The notes beneath the pieces are model-generated. The model was not told the DNA's origin and searched no databases. It was given only the letters and a program-made list of their open reading frames with translations. Positions 1-8,739 of a stretch of DNA of 64,000 bases are shown here, in pieces. The position numbers were made by a program, and so were the translations under genes. How positions within the stretch are numbered: position 1 is the first letter of the stretch; every line of letters starts with the position of its first letter. Source of the stretch: Rhodococcus rhodochrous (lineage in GTDB: Bacteria; Actinomycetota; Actinomycetes; Mycobacteriales; Mycobacteriaceae); NCBI RefSeq assembly GCF_014854695.1, contig NZ_CP027558.1, positions 248,001 through 312,000 of the forward strand, in the 5' to 3' direction.

Positions 1-867
1 TACCTGCCGTGTATGCAGCAGGACTGCCCGGCGTGCCGCATCGGTGATCACCGCATGTGCCCCCAGACCGATCTGTTCGTAGGAAAGCGGCGAGTAGGTC
101 TGGTCCCGGCGAACGACGGGTCCGGTCTGCACGGCGGCAACGCCGAATACATGCAGCTCAGCGCAAACAGCCTCGTGTACCGCCTACCGGCGGATCTCGA
201 TGCGGACCTCGCGGCGTGGACACAGCCTTTCGCCAACGCGCTGGATTGGACGGTCGATGCCGGCGGCGCCGAGGAGGGGTCGACGGTCGTGATCATCGGC
301 CCCGGCTACCACGGTATCTCCGCAGTAGCCGCAGCCCGGGCTGTCGGTGCCGCCCGCATCGTCGTGATCGGGGTACCGGAGTCGGCCGGGCGCCTCGAGA
401 TCGCCGAATCTCTCGGTGCGGTGCCGGTGATCAACGACAACGACGACCTTGCCGAACTGATCCTGCGAGCCACCGGCGGTGAGGGAGCCGATGTACTCCT
501 CGACACCGTCGGACTCGGGGGACAGGCCGTGGCCGCCGCCCGTGTGCTGCGCAAGCGGGGCCGGCTGGTTATCGGCGGACTGGGGTCGACCCCGGTCTGC
601 GAACTCGATCTCAAATCTCTGGTGCGCGGCGCCAACACCATCGTCGGTGTCCGAGGCCGCTCTCCTGATGCAGTCACACGCAGCATCGAACTTCTCGCCG
701 GCGGCCGATCCGGATTGGAGATCGTGCCCTCCGTCGACGTCGGCCTCGACGAGGTCGACGACATGTTGGGGCGGATGGCCACCGGACAGGGGCCGGTGAG
801 CCCCCACGTCGTGATCCGTCCACAGTTGCGCCGCCCGAACACTCAGAAACGAGGAACGCTGTCATGA
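1..867 (+). CDS. Zinc-dependent alcohol dehydrogenase (MDR family), 5' end outside window
   Basis: The reading frame is open from base 1, so the N-terminus lies upstream and about 288 residues are visible. A structural-zinc cysteine cluster (DCPACRIGDHRMC) stands near the start of the visible part. A Rossmann fold with the dinucleotide loop GPGYHG follows at about residues 97-102. This is the usual order for medium-chain Zn alcohol dehydrogenases, which oxidise an alcohol with NAD(P)+. The stop overlaps the next start (ATGA), so the gene is translationally coupled to the unknown gene and the reductase that follow. The substrate cannot be read from sequence. Context suggests oxidation of an aromatic or alicyclic alcohol. 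Confidence 0.85.
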   Translation, partial: YLPCMQQDCPACRIGDHRMCPQTDLFVGKRRVGLVPANDGSGLHGGNAEYMQLSANSLVYRLPADLDADLAAWTQPFANALDWTVDAGGAEEGSTVVIIGPGYHGISAVAAARAVGAARIVVIGVPESAGRLEIAESLGAVPVINDNDDLAELILRATGGEGADVLLDTVGLGGQAVAAARVLRKRGRLVIGGLGSTPVCELDLKSLVRGANTIVGVRGRSPDAVTRSIELLAGGRSGLEIVPSVDVGLDEVDDMLGRMATGQGPVSPHVVIRPQLRRPNTQKRGTLS

Positions 868-1370
868 GCGAGACGACACCCCGCCGGCTGTCCTACGTAG
901 CTCGAATACTGCTGGTGCCCCTGGGGAAGTCCGGTGACGACCTGATCGAGCAGATGGCTCGGGCGGGGTTGACCGATGTCGACGTCGTCACCGCGCACTC
1001 GCCCGCCGAGGCGGCCGTACGCGACATCAACGCCGAGGCCACGGTGGTGCGTCGTATCGACGAATTGGTCACCGAATCGGACATGGTCATTCTCATCGGT
1101 TCGGTACTGCCCCAGGTCCCCATCGGCTTCGCCACCGCCATGGCCGAAGCAGCCCGCGAATCGGGCAACCTGCTCGCCGGTGTCCTGATCGACCAACAGG
1201 ACTGGGACAGCCCGCAAGGCGCCGAAGCGATGGCAGTACTGCGGATGGAACTCGACATGCTGGTGTCCCTCACCCAGGTCTCTCTCGCCACCGCCTTCGT
1301 CGACGTTCTCAAAGGGGGATACCGCACCCCGGGTGCTTACGCGCCAGTTCTCTCGACCTCAAGGATCTGA
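864..1370 (+). CDS. Conserved protein of unknown function, 168 aa, with a weak FtsZ-like pattern
   Basis: I do not recognise a named family. The start overlaps the dehydrogenase stop (ATGA) behind a GAGGAAC ribosome site, and the gene sits 2 bp before a flavin/iron-sulfur reductase, so it belongs to the operon. The order of elements (RILLVPLGKSGDDLIEQM, then DMVILIGSVLPQVPIG, then an Ala-rich helix and GVLI) resembles the first half of an FtsZ/tubulin-type Rossmann fold, but the glycine-rich GTP signature (GGGTGTG) is missing. No signal peptide or membrane segment is seen. It could be an accessory or assembly protein for an oxygenase encoded upstream. The FtsZ resemblance is my impression by eye. 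Confidence 0.6.
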   Translation: MSETTPRRLSYVARILLVPLGKSGDDLIEQMARAGLTDVDVVTAHSPAEAAVRDINAEATVVRRIDELVTESDMVILIGSVLPQVPIGFATAMAEAARESGNLLAGVLIDQQDWDSPQGAEAMAVLRMELDMLVSLTQVSLATAFVDVLKGGYRTPGAYAPVLSTSRI

Positions 1371-1372
1371 CA

Positions 1373-2350
1373 ATGACACAAGAGACCAGCCGCCTCGTGG
1401 TCCGGCAACAACGACTCGAATCCGACGGCGTGTTGTCGCTGACCCTCGAGCACCCGGAGGGGGCCGCCCTCGACGAATGGGAGCCCGGAGCACATATCGA
1501 CCTCGTGCTGCCCTCCGGGACCGTTCGGCAGTACAGCCTGTGTGGTGACCCCGAGGACAAGACTGCCTACCGGATCGCCGTTCTCAAAGAAGAGCAAGGA
1601 CGCGGTGGGTCGAAGGAAATCCACGACAGTGTCCGGGTGGGGGACCTCCTCGCGGTGCGGGGACCCCGCAACCACTTCGCCCTCGAGCCTGCACCCCACT
1701 ACCTCCTGATCGCCGGAGGAATCGGAATCACTCCCATTCTTTCGATGGCACGGAAACTGTCACGGGAGAACGCCAGCTGGTCCGCACTCTACGGCGGCCG
1801 CAGCCGCGCCACGATGGCATTCGTGGAAGAGATTTGCGGACTCGGCGAAGTAGACGTCTGTCCTGCAGACGAATTCGGAAACCTCGACCTGGCAGGCGCC
1901 GTGGCCGACGTTCCGGCCGGCACCGCCGTGTACTGCTGTGGCCCCGAAGGTCTACTGCAAGCGGTCAAATCGGTGTGTGGTCCGGCGCTCGGTGACGAAG
2001 CAATTCATTTCGAGCGGTTCGGTGCCCCTGTCGTGGAGGTCGATTCCTCCGAGGCTGCCGACGCATCGGAGGGGCAGTCGCCCACCGAATTCGAGGTCGA
2101 ACTGCGCCGGACCGGGTGCACGTTGAAGGTGCCTGCAGACCGCACCCTGCTCGAAGTCGTTCTCGAAGCGAACCCGAACATCCTGTACTCCTGCGAGGAC
2201 GGATTCTGCGGGTCCTGCGAAACCCGCGTGCTCGACGGAGTTCCCGAACATCACGATTCGATCCTCTCTCAGGCAGACCGAGACAAGGGCCAGACGATGA
2301 TGATCTGCGTCGGACGTTCTCGCACACCCACACTGGTCCTCGACGCTTGA
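1373..2350 (+). CDS. Phthalate dioxygenase/VanB-type oxidoreductase (flavin, NAD, C-terminal 2Fe-2S)
   Basis: A 325-residue reductase that passes electrons from NAD(P)H through a flavin to a plant-type 2Fe-2S centre and on to an oxygenase. An N-terminal FMN-binding barrel carries RQYSLCG near residues 51-57. The nucleotide domain has LLIAGGIGITPILSM, and the C-terminal ferredoxin domain has the CEDGFCGSC cysteine cluster and a later MICVG cysteine. Length and domain order match the phthalate dioxygenase reductase and vanillate demethylase reductase family. An AAGGA ribosome site lies 7 bp before the ATG. No oxygenase gene is present downstream, so its partner probably lies upstream of the window. 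Confidence 0.92.
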   Translation: MTQETSRLVVRQQRLESDGVLSLTLEHPEGAALDEWEPGAHIDLVLPSGTVRQYSLCGDPEDKTAYRIAVLKEEQGRGGSKEIHDSVRVGDLLAVRGPRNHFALEPAPHYLLIAGGIGITPILSMARKLSRENASWSALYGGRSRATMAFVEEICGLGEVDVCPADEFGNLDLAGAVADVPAGTAVYCCGPEGLLQAVKSVCGPALGDEAIHFERFGAPVVEVDSSEAADASEGQSPTEFEVELRRTGCTLKVPADRTLLEVVLEANPNILYSCEDGFCGSCETRVLDGVPEHHDSILSQADRDKGQTMMICVGRSRTPTLVLDA

Positions 2351-2793
2351 CGTAGCAGGATGCTGCGAGGAGGCGGGTGTCCGCTTTCTCGCAGTCAATG
2401 GTCGTGATTCCCGGAGCACGGCTAGGGATATCTCTGATGTCGACCGACGAGGTAACGTGAGCGTTCGCTGCTTTGATCACAGCGGCCTTCGAGAACATGC
2501 GTAGCATGGGATCGGAATGACCACTATCGTCGAAACCGAGTTGGTCTATCGCCATTCGCATACCGCGTCGAAAACAATCGATCGGGTCATCGGGTGCCGT
2601 TACTGAACTTGGTGTGCAAGACATCCCTTGGAGCACGATTGAGTGGGGCGCAGCGCACCGACCGACGCCCTTTACGGTAATCCCGCATTCGTGCAGGAAA
2701 GAGCCGATACGGTGCGCAGTGCGGATGAGCCTTGCCAGCCGCCGTACTGCACAGGATGTGCAGTAGTGTGAAGTCCCTTTGCTGTACTCAGGA
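2351..2793. other. Intergenic region with no convincing gene
   Basis: About 440 bp between two convergent operons. A long open frame on the minus strand runs antisense into the reductase gene and shows no recognisable motif, so I did not call it. The only clear structure is the hairpin at its right edge. Confidence 0.5.
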
Positions 2794-2832
2794 CGATCCT
2801 GTGTCAGATGGCATCCACCTGACACAGGATCG
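2794..2832 (-). terminator. Hairpin terminator of the lyase/CoA-transferase operon
   Basis: A perfect 14-bp inverted repeat (CGATCCTGTGTCAG with CTGACACAGGATCG) around an 11-base loop starts 6 bp after the stop of the minus-strand citryl-CoA-lyase-like gene. It may also serve the convergent reductase operon. Confidence 0.75.
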
Positions 2833-2837
2833 GTCGT

Positions 2838-3659
2838 CTATGTGCCGTCACTCGGGGGAGACACGTACTGGGCGTTGCGGTCGACCTCCATATAGATGCG
2901 GTTGGCGATGGGCGCCCGCATTTCTTCGGAAATCTGACCGAGGAGGCCCGCTGACCGCGCGAGCAGCGCGAATCCGCGTAAGATATCGGGCGGGAAACCG
3001 AGATCGGCGAGCGCGGCACCGCATACGCCGGCTCCATTGAGCGGGAGTTTCTTTCCAAGTCCGCGTTCGCTGACCCTACCGAGGGCGGCGAACAGTGCTA
3101 AGTGAGGACCGGTAATCCCCTCATCGGCAGCGATGTCGAAGATGATGGGGGTGCGCGGGTCGCCGCCCTTATGATTGGGGTGCCCGAGTCCAGGAACGAT
3201 CCGCCCGGCGGCACGCTCGGTACGGACCAAGCTGAGCGCGAAGTCGTCCCAGTCGGTTTCGGAGATGGGAAGACCCTCCCGGGACGCGAGTGCGGTGGAA
3301 AGGAAGCGCCCGGTGTCCTCGGTGACGCCGAGGAAGCGGGACCCGCCCCCGAGCAGGCCTGCAGCCATGGCTCCCTGGAGGGATTCGGGCGCGCTCAGGT
3401 AGGTGAGCCGAGCTGCTAGGGCGGTAGGAGTGAACCCATGATCGGCCAGCGCAACTAACACTGCCTCGAACAAGCGCAGTTCCCCAGGCTGCGGGCGTCG
3501 CAATGCAACGAGCCAGAACGCCAGTTCGCCGAAGCTGACCTTGCCCATCAGCTCGTTGGCCAGGTCGTGGCCAAGCAGCCGGATTTCGGTTGCCGAGGAG
3601 GTCCCCAGCGAGGTGGAGTACGGCGCGATCGAGTCAGCGTTGAACGAGGGGTGCGGCAT
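2838..3659 (-). CDS. Citryl-CoA lyase-like protein (citrate synthase superfamily)
   Basis: A 273-residue protein of the short citrate-synthase superfamily without the large domain of true citrate synthases. This group includes citryl-CoA lyases, which cleave a 3-hydroxy-3-carboxyacyl-CoA into acetyl-CoA and a keto acid. The central segment PGLGHPNHKGGDPR carries the conserved active-site histidine region. Its ATG overlaps the stop of the upstream CoA-transferase gene by one base (TGATG), behind a good AAGGAAGG ribosome site, so the two are co-expressed. A CoA transferase and a CoA-ester lyase together suggest activation and cleavage of a citrate- or citramalate-like dicarboxylate. The exact substrate is inference. 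Confidence 0.8.
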   Translation of the reverse strand: MPHPSFNADSIAPYSTSLGTSSATEIRLLGHDLANELMGKVSFGELAFWLVALRRPQPGELRLFEAVLVALADHGFTPTALAARLTYLSAPESLQGAMAAGLLGGGSRFLGVTEDTGRFLSTALASREGLPISETDWDDFALSLVRTERAAGRIVPGLGHPNHKGGDPRTPIIFDIAADEGITGPHLALFAALGRVSERGLGKKLPLNGAGVCGAALADLGFPPDILRGFALLARSAGLLGQISEEMRAPIANRIYMEVDRNAQYVSPPSDGT

Positions 3660-4909
3660 CAGGCGCCTTCCTTGTTTCGGGTGGGAGTGGAGTTTTCAGG
3701 CAGCTGTGCCGTGACATCTGGATTCGACAGCCATCTCTTGATCTCGTCGGTGTGCTCGCCAAGTGCGGGGGGTGCGAAATCGTAGCGTGGTGTTGCCGCC
3801 GAGAACGAGATCGGATTGCGGATACTGGGCACTTTGGCGGCGCCCACTTCGACAACGGGTTCGAGACCGAGTTCCTCGGCATACTCGACGCCTTGGGCGA
3901 TGGTGTTGATGGGACCCGAGGGGACGCCAGCGGCGTTGAGTTTGGTGAACCAATAGCGGGCCGTGTCGGTGCGCAGTCGCTCCACCAGGATTGGGCGAAG
4001 TTCCTCGCGGTTGGTGGTGCGGTCGCTATTGGTGCTGAAACGTGGGTCGTCGGCGATCTCGCTTATGCCGAGCACTTGCACGAGTCGCCGGAACTGGGCA
4101 TCGTTACCGGCCGCGACGATCAGATCGTTGTCTGCGGTCGGCAGCGGCTCGTACGGGAACAAGCTGGGGTGGGCGTTACCCATGCGAGTGGGTACCGTTC
4201 CGCCCGCAACAAAGGCGCCAGTTTGGTTGACGAGTCCGCTCAGGGCCGACGCCATCAAACTGGTCTCGATATGTTGGCCGGCGCCCGTCCCGCAGATGTC
4301 GCGATGCCGCAAAGCAGCAAGAATTCCGATCGCAGAGTGCAATCCGGTGATCACGTCGAAAACGCTGATGCCTGCGCGATATTCAGGTCCGTCTGGATCG
4401 CCGGTGAGGCTCATCAAACCTGACATCGCCTGGACGATCAGATCGTAACCTGCAAGGTTTGCTCCTTCGGTGGTGCCGAACCCGCTGATCGAGCAGTACA
4501 CGATTGCGGGGTTGATCCGTTGCACGTGCTCGTAACCCAGTCCCAGCTTGGCTAAACTGCCAGGCTTGAAGTTCTCGATCAGCACGTCGGCGCGGCGGGC
4601 GAGTTCCCGAGCGGCAGCAGCGTCGTCGGGATCCCGCAGGTTCAGCACGATGGATCGCTTGTTGCGGTTGATCGAAGAATAATAGGTCGATACCCCGTCA
4701 GGTCGTACCGGCGGCATCCAGGAGCGCGTGTCGTCCCCACCCGGGCTCTCTACCTTGATGACCTCAGCGCCCATGTCCGCCAACAACATTGTGGCGTACG
4801 GGCCCGCGAGGATCCGGGAAAAGTCGGCTACCAGGATGCCTTGTAAGGGCCGTAGGTGAGTGTCGGCAGCGGACGGAGCGGGTTCGGGTGGGTGAATTGT
4901 CGACGTCAT
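3659..4909 (-). CDS. CaiB/BaiF family (class III) CoA transferase
   Basis: A 416-residue class III CoA transferase that moves CoA between carboxylic acids. The N-terminus has the family pattern (ILVADFSRILAGPYATM, then LADMGAEVIKVE), followed by INRNKRSIVLNL and the ADVLIENFKPG segment typical of CaiB proteins. The open frame extends about 120 residues further upstream, but this ATG has GGAGG 7 bp before it and begins the conserved domain. It is the first gene of a two-gene operon with the lyase. A CGGACA-AC-TGTCCG dyad 34 bp before the start suggests control by the IclR regulator encoded at 8.7-9.6 kb. Confidence 0.9.
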   Translation of the reverse strand: MTSTIHPPEPAPSAADTHLRPLQGILVADFSRILAGPYATMLLADMGAEVIKVESPGGDDTRSWMPPVRPDGVSTYYSSINRNKRSIVLNLRDPDDAAAARELARRADVLIENFKPGSLAKLGLGYEHVQRINPAIVYCSISGFGTTEGANLAGYDLIVQAMSGLMSLTGDPDGPEYRAGISVFDVITGLHSAIGILAALRHRDICGTGAGQHIETSLMASALSGLVNQTGAFVAGGTVPTRMGNAHPSLFPYEPLPTADNDLIVAAGNDAQFRRLVQVLGISEIADDPRFSTNSDRTTNREELRPILVERLRTDTARYWFTKLNAAGVPSGPINTIAQGVEYAEELGLEPVVEVGAAKVPSIRNPISFSAATPRYDFAPPALGEHTDEIKRWLSNPDVTAQLPENSTPTRNKEGA

Positions 4910-4942
4910 CTGGTGCCTCCCGTGTAGCCCGCGAACGTAATG

Positions 4943-4956
4943 CGGACAACTGTCCG
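4943..4956. promoter_or_regulatory. Candidate IclR operator, CGGACA-AC-TGTCCG
   Basis: A perfect inverted repeat of 6-bp arms, 34 bp upstream of the CoA-transferase start. The same half-sites recur at 5188-5204 and, with one change, before the IclR gene at 9584-9597. This points to one regulator for all three promoters. Confidence 0.6.
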
Positions 4957-5187
4957 TTGCTTCTTGGTTGATTGCAGGTGCCTGTCCCCGTAGCTGGGTC
5001 GGCGAAGCGAGTATGGCTTGTGGGGTGCGGTCTACGCCAGCCTGAATGGCCTTTTTCCAGCTGTTTCCTGCGCTATTCGTATTCTCTGCGCGATCTGGAT
5101 AGATCTTATCGGGATCCGTGGGCAGCATGACCTGCGTTACATCCGTCACTGCGCGATGAAACTCTCGCATTCCGATCTGGGCTGTTA

Positions 5188-5210
5188 TGTCCGTATAACG
5201 GACAACTGCC
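5188..5210. promoter_or_regulatory. Candidate IclR operator, TGTCCG-TATAA-CGGACA plus an extra half-site
   Basis: TGTCCG (5188-5193) and CGGACA (5199-5204) form a dyad with a TATAA centre. The second arm is also the left part of CGGACAACTGCCGG, close to the operator at 4943. The site lies 55-70 bp before the VOC gene, in a suitable promoter position for the 5.2-8.7 kb operon. Confidence 0.6.
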
Positions 5211-5258
5211 GGGCGGGTGTTCGGGTGGTTGGTCGTGAGAAGAACAAGGGAGAAAACC

Positions 5259-5828
5259 ATGAGCACGCGAACCGAAGACCAGGCTGTCGAGGATCGGGGA
5301 GTGGGGGGTCCGCCGATGCGTCTGCATCACAACGCGTACGTCACCAACGATCAGGCAGCCACCCGCGAGTTCTACGAGGACATTATCGGGATGCCATTGG
5401 TGGCGACATGGAAGGAGTCTGACGTGCTCTTCGGTAAGGAACGCGTCTATTGCCACACCTTCTATGGGATGGCCGACGGGAGTGCTCTGGCGTTCTTCCA
5501 GTTCGCGAGCCCGGAGGACCAAGCCGAGTTCGGACCGGAGATGCCGCATTCGCCGTTCCAGCACATTGCGACCAAAGTCGACGTCACGACCCAGGCGGTG
5601 CTCGAGAAGAAGCTGCAAGACGCCAACTGGAAGCCGGAGGAGACTTACGTGCTCGAACACGGCTACTGCCGCTCGCTCTACACTGTCGACCCGAACGGGC
5701 TTCTACTCGAATTCACAGTCGATGCACCAGGTGTCGAAGAAGCCGACGCAGAGCGCCGCGCGACCGCCCGCGCTGATCTCGAATCCTGGCTCGCTGGTGA
5801 CTACACCAGCAACAACAACTACCGGTGA
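5259..5828 (+). CDS. VOC (glyoxalase/extradiol dioxygenase fold) family protein
   Basis: A 189-residue protein with paired beta-alpha-beta-beta-beta units of the vicinal-oxygen-chelate fold: MRLHHNAYVTND with an early metal-ligand histidine, a middle FQHIATKV histidine, and VDPNGLLLEFTVD with a late glutamate. These three positions normally hold the metal in glyoxalases and extradiol dioxygenases. I chose the ATG at 5259, preceded by AAGGGAG, over an earlier in-frame ATG. It is the first gene of an operon with an FAD monooxygenase, a SnoaL-like protein and a hydrolase, so it may cleave or isomerise the hydroxylated product. Which reaction it performs cannot be decided from sequence. Confidence 0.85.
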   Translation: MSTRTEDQAVEDRGVGGPPMRLHHNAYVTNDQAATREFYEDIIGMPLVATWKESDVLFGKERVYCHTFYGMADGSALAFFQFASPEDQAEFGPEMPHSPFQHIATKVDVTTQAVLEKKLQDANWKPEETYVLEHGYCRSLYTVDPNGLLLEFTVDAPGVEEADAERRATARADLESWLAGDYTSNNNYR

Positions 5829-5836
5829 GGAAAACC

Positions 5837-7501
5837 ATGCGCGCCAATGACAATCCTGAAGTCCTCATCGTCGGTGCCGGCCCGACCGGTCTGATCCTTG
5901 CTCACGAACTTCTGCGCCGCGGTGTGCGGATTCGGCTCGTGGAGAAGCGTCAAGGACCATCACACACCACTCGCGCAATGACCGTGCATGCGCGGTCGAT
6001 GGAGATGTTCGACCATATCGGTGCTGCACACCGGCTCGAGGAGGTGTGCGCTGAATGCCCAGGCAACATCTACCATTTCCCCGGACGTGAGGAGGACGAT
6101 CAGCCTCGTACCGATTACCGATCGTTGCCGACCCGGTACCCGTTCTACTACAAGATCAACCAGAACGACTTCGAGCAGGTTCTGCGTGAGCATCTGCTGG
6201 CGGTGTACTCGCTCGTCCCCGAGTACCGCACCGAGGTTATCCGTATCGACAGGACTGGTGGGGACGGTGACGTGACTGCCGTGCTCCGCCATGCCGACGG
6301 CACAGAGGAAATCGTGACGGCGCCGTGGGTGGTCGGCTGTGACGGGAAGCGCAGCTTCGTGCGGGAGGCCGCGGGTATCGGATTCCGGGGTGAGGAAGTC
6401 GCATCCATGTCAATGATGGATGTCGAGCTCACCAATGTGACGTTCGACGACCGGTGGATGAACTATTTCTTCGACAAAGACCTCTTCATGAACTGCACCA
6501 AGCTTCCGGGGAGGAACTGGCGCATCTACATGAGTGACGCGACCGGTGAGTACGTCCATGCCGAGGACCAACGCGCCGCTTTCCAAGAGGTTGCCGACAG
6601 GATCGGCGTCGGTATCAAGATAGGGGAGCCCGAATGGGTCACCCGGTGGCCGATCCTCAACAATATTGCGGACCGGTACCGGAACGACAGGCTGCTCATC
6701 TGCGGCGACGCCTCACACATCCATTCCCCATCCGGCGGGCAAGGCATGAATGGGTGTATGCAGGACGCGTTCAATCTCGGCTGGAAGCTGGCCGCGGTTG
6801 TGCAGGGAAAATCCGATCCGGTCATCCTTGACACCTACGAGCAGGAACGGCGCCCAATTGGTGAGCAGGTCACCGCCGGAGCAATGGCCACTCACGAAAT
6901 CGTGATGGGCTTCGGCATCGAGCCCGAGGAGCGGTACCCCCTGACCCAGGTCCCCGGGTGGGAGGAAGAGACCATCCGACTCGTATCGGGGCTGGCACAC
7001 ACCTATCGCGATGTGGTAGCGGTGCCCGAAGGTCTGCGCACACTGGACGGCCCGCAGCCGGGCGAACGTGCGCCCGACGCAACGCTGGTCGTCGAGCCGC
7101 ACAAGCGCCTGTACGACGTATTCAGACATCCCGGTTTCACTCTTGTCGCAGTCACGGGTGAGGGTGCTGACGAGTCCGAAACGGTAGATGTCGCGCTGCG
7201 TGTGCAAGGTCTGATCGACGCCCGGCATCCAGGACAGGTACGGACGCACCTCGTCACCGAGACCTCTGACGATTCGACGTTCGACTTCGACCACCGCAGT
7301 GCAGACGAACTCGGTGAACTGCACGAGCGCTATTCGGTTGGTGCCGTCAGCCGGCTGATCCTCGTGCGGCCGGACCTCTACGTCGGAATGACCTGTGCTC
7401 TCGAGGATGCGGACAAGATCATCGACTACCTCGACACCTGGTTCATTCCGGACCCGGTCGTCCCGCGCGTCGAGGGATTGACGGCTGTCGGCGCGCGCTG
7501 A
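5837..7501 (+). CDS. FAD-dependent aromatic-ring monooxygenase (PheA/TfdB/MhpA superfamily)
   Basis: A 554-residue flavoprotein hydroxylase expected to add an ortho hydroxyl to a phenolic ring using NAD(P)H and O2. It has the N-terminal FAD motif VLIVGAGPTGLI, the middle VVGCDGKRSFVRE (DG motif), and GDASHIHSPSGGQGMN, which binds the flavin ribityl phosphate, at about residues 290-305. The C-terminal part is a thioredoxin-like dimerisation domain, as in phenol hydroxylases. A GTG 12 bp earlier is in frame, but the ATG at 5837 has GGTGAGG at ideal spacing. It follows the VOC gene directly. Confidence 0.9.
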   Translation: MRANDNPEVLIVGAGPTGLILAHELLRRGVRIRLVEKRQGPSHTTRAMTVHARSMEMFDHIGAAHRLEEVCAECPGNIYHFPGREEDDQPRTDYRSLPTRYPFYYKINQNDFEQVLREHLLAVYSLVPEYRTEVIRIDRTGGDGDVTAVLRHADGTEEIVTAPWVVGCDGKRSFVREAAGIGFRGEEVASMSMMDVELTNVTFDDRWMNYFFDKDLFMNCTKLPGRNWRIYMSDATGEYVHAEDQRAAFQEVADRIGVGIKIGEPEWVTRWPILNNIADRYRNDRLLICGDASHIHSPSGGQGMNGCMQDAFNLGWKLAAVVQGKSDPVILDTYEQERRPIGEQVTAGAMATHEIVMGFGIEPEERYPLTQVPGWEEETIRLVSGLAHTYRDVVAVPEGLRTLDGPQPGERAPDATLVVEPHKRLYDVFRHPGFTLVAVTGEGADESETVDVALRVQGLIDARHPGQVRTHLVTETSDDSTFDFDHRSADELGELHERYSVGAVSRLILVRPDLYVGMTCALEDADKIIDYLDTWFIPDPVVPRVEGLTAVGAR

Positions 7502-7584
7502 CGGTCACAGACATGAGGACGCCGGATCGTGCCACCAACTCGCTGCGGTTGGGGCACGGTCCGGCCGTTTGGACAAGGATTTTC

Positions 7585-7992
7585 ATGACAAGCACGCCAA
7601 TCACGGCCAGAGATCGCGTCGAGGAACTTCTTGCGCTGCAGGGCGCAGGTAAGGCAGCAGACGCTGCCGATCTCTTTGCTGCAGAGGTTGATTTTCACAT
7701 CCCCAATAGTCGTCATCTACCGTGGGTGCCCCAAGAGCCAGGCAGCCGCGCCTCGATGAGGAAGCTGTTCGAGTCGCTGGGAAGCCTGACCGAATCGCGA
7801 CGGTTCGAAGTCTTCATTATCGTCGGTGACGCCGATAACGCCGTGGTACTGGGAGAATTCACCTCGGTAGTGTTGGTCACCGGTCGCACGGTTACGTCGA
7901 AATTTGCCTTATGGGTGACATTGCACGACGGCATGATCACGCGCTATCACTTGTACGAAGACAGTTTCGCTATGGCGCAGGCCGCGCGATGA
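7585..7992 (+). CDS. SnoaL-like (NTF2 superfamily) protein
   Basis: A 135-residue cone-shaped NTF2-fold protein: an N-terminal helix (RDRVEELLALQ), then AAEVDFHIPNS and a curved sheet ending in WVTLHDGMITRYHLYED. Such proteins act as small cyclases, isomerases or dehydratases, or as binding partners of oxygenases. The frame is open further upstream, but the ATG at 7585 follows an AAGGA site. Its stop overlaps the next start (ATGA). A role in the same ring-modification route is inferred from position. Confidence 0.8.
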   Translation: MTSTPITARDRVEELLALQGAGKAADAADLFAAEVDFHIPNSRHLPWVPQEPGSRASMRKLFESLGSLTESRRFEVFIIVGDADNAVVLGEFTSVVLVTGRTVTSKFALWVTLHDGMITRYHLYEDSFAMAQAAR

Positions 7993-8714
7993 CGGCGGAA
8001 CCTCAATTTCAATCCGGCGAACCGTCGGTTGTCCTGGTGCACGGCGCTAACCACGATGGATGGTGCTGGACGATCGTTGTCGGGTTGCTCGAGAATGTCG
8101 GGATCCGTTCGCACGTAGTGGATCTACCATTGAGCAGTCTCGAGTCGGATTGCCGCGCGGTCGCTGTTGCTGTCGACCGCGCCGCTTCCGAGGGCCCAGT
8201 CCTTGTGGTTACGCACAGTTACGGAGGGCTCCCGGTGTCGATCGCGGCGGAGCGTGCGGACGCGCTGATCTACGTCGCTGCCCGGATGCCACTGCGGGGA
8301 CAGAGTCCGGCGGAACGGACGTCCTCGTGGAATACTCCAGAATTCACAAACTGTGTGCGGCGCGAGGACGGCGTCATGACCCTCGCTTCGCACGCGGACG
8401 GCATCCTCTATAACACGACCCCACGGAGTCTGCGTGATCTCGCACGCGCCCGGTGGCGGCCGATGAGGAGCGGTGTACCTGTTCAGCCTGTAGCCAACCC
8501 GGTCTGGGAGCACGTGCCGACGGTGTACGTGGTGTGTACTGCCGATCGTGCGGTTGACGTTGCGGCCCAACGCGAGGCGGCCACTCACGCTGATGAGATG
8601 ATCGAGCTCGATTGCGACCACTCACCGTTCTTCTCTGCCCCCTCACAGCTCGCCGCCGTGGTGGAGTTCGAGGTTGCCGCTATGCGTTCACGGACCGGAC
8701 TTTCGGGCGGGTAA
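7989..8714 (+). CDS. Alpha/beta hydrolase
   Basis: A 241-residue hydrolase of the small salicylate-esterase/hydroxynitrile-lyase-like type. It has VLVHGANHDGWCW (oxyanion strand and loop), the nucleophile elbow THSYGG at about residue 75, an aspartate strand near TVYVVCTADR, and the catalytic histidine in DCDHSPFFSAP. It is translationally coupled to the SnoaL-like gene and is the last gene of its operon, 25 bp before the end of the convergent IclR gene. It probably hydrolyses an ester or a carbon-carbon bond formed by the upstream oxygenase. Confidence 0.85.
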   Translation: MTAEPQFQSGEPSVVLVHGANHDGWCWTIVVGLLENVGIRSHVVDLPLSSLESDCRAVAVAVDRAASEGPVLVVTHSYGGLPVSIAAERADALIYVAARMPLRGQSPAERTSSWNTPEFTNCVRREDGVMTLASHADGILYNTTPRSLRDLARARWRPMRSGVPVQPVANPVWEHVPTVYVVCTADRAVDVAAQREAATHADEMIELDCDHSPFFSAPSQLAAVVEFEVAAMRSRTGLSGG

Positions 8715-8739
8715 TCCCTGGTCGTGTTCGACGCAGATG

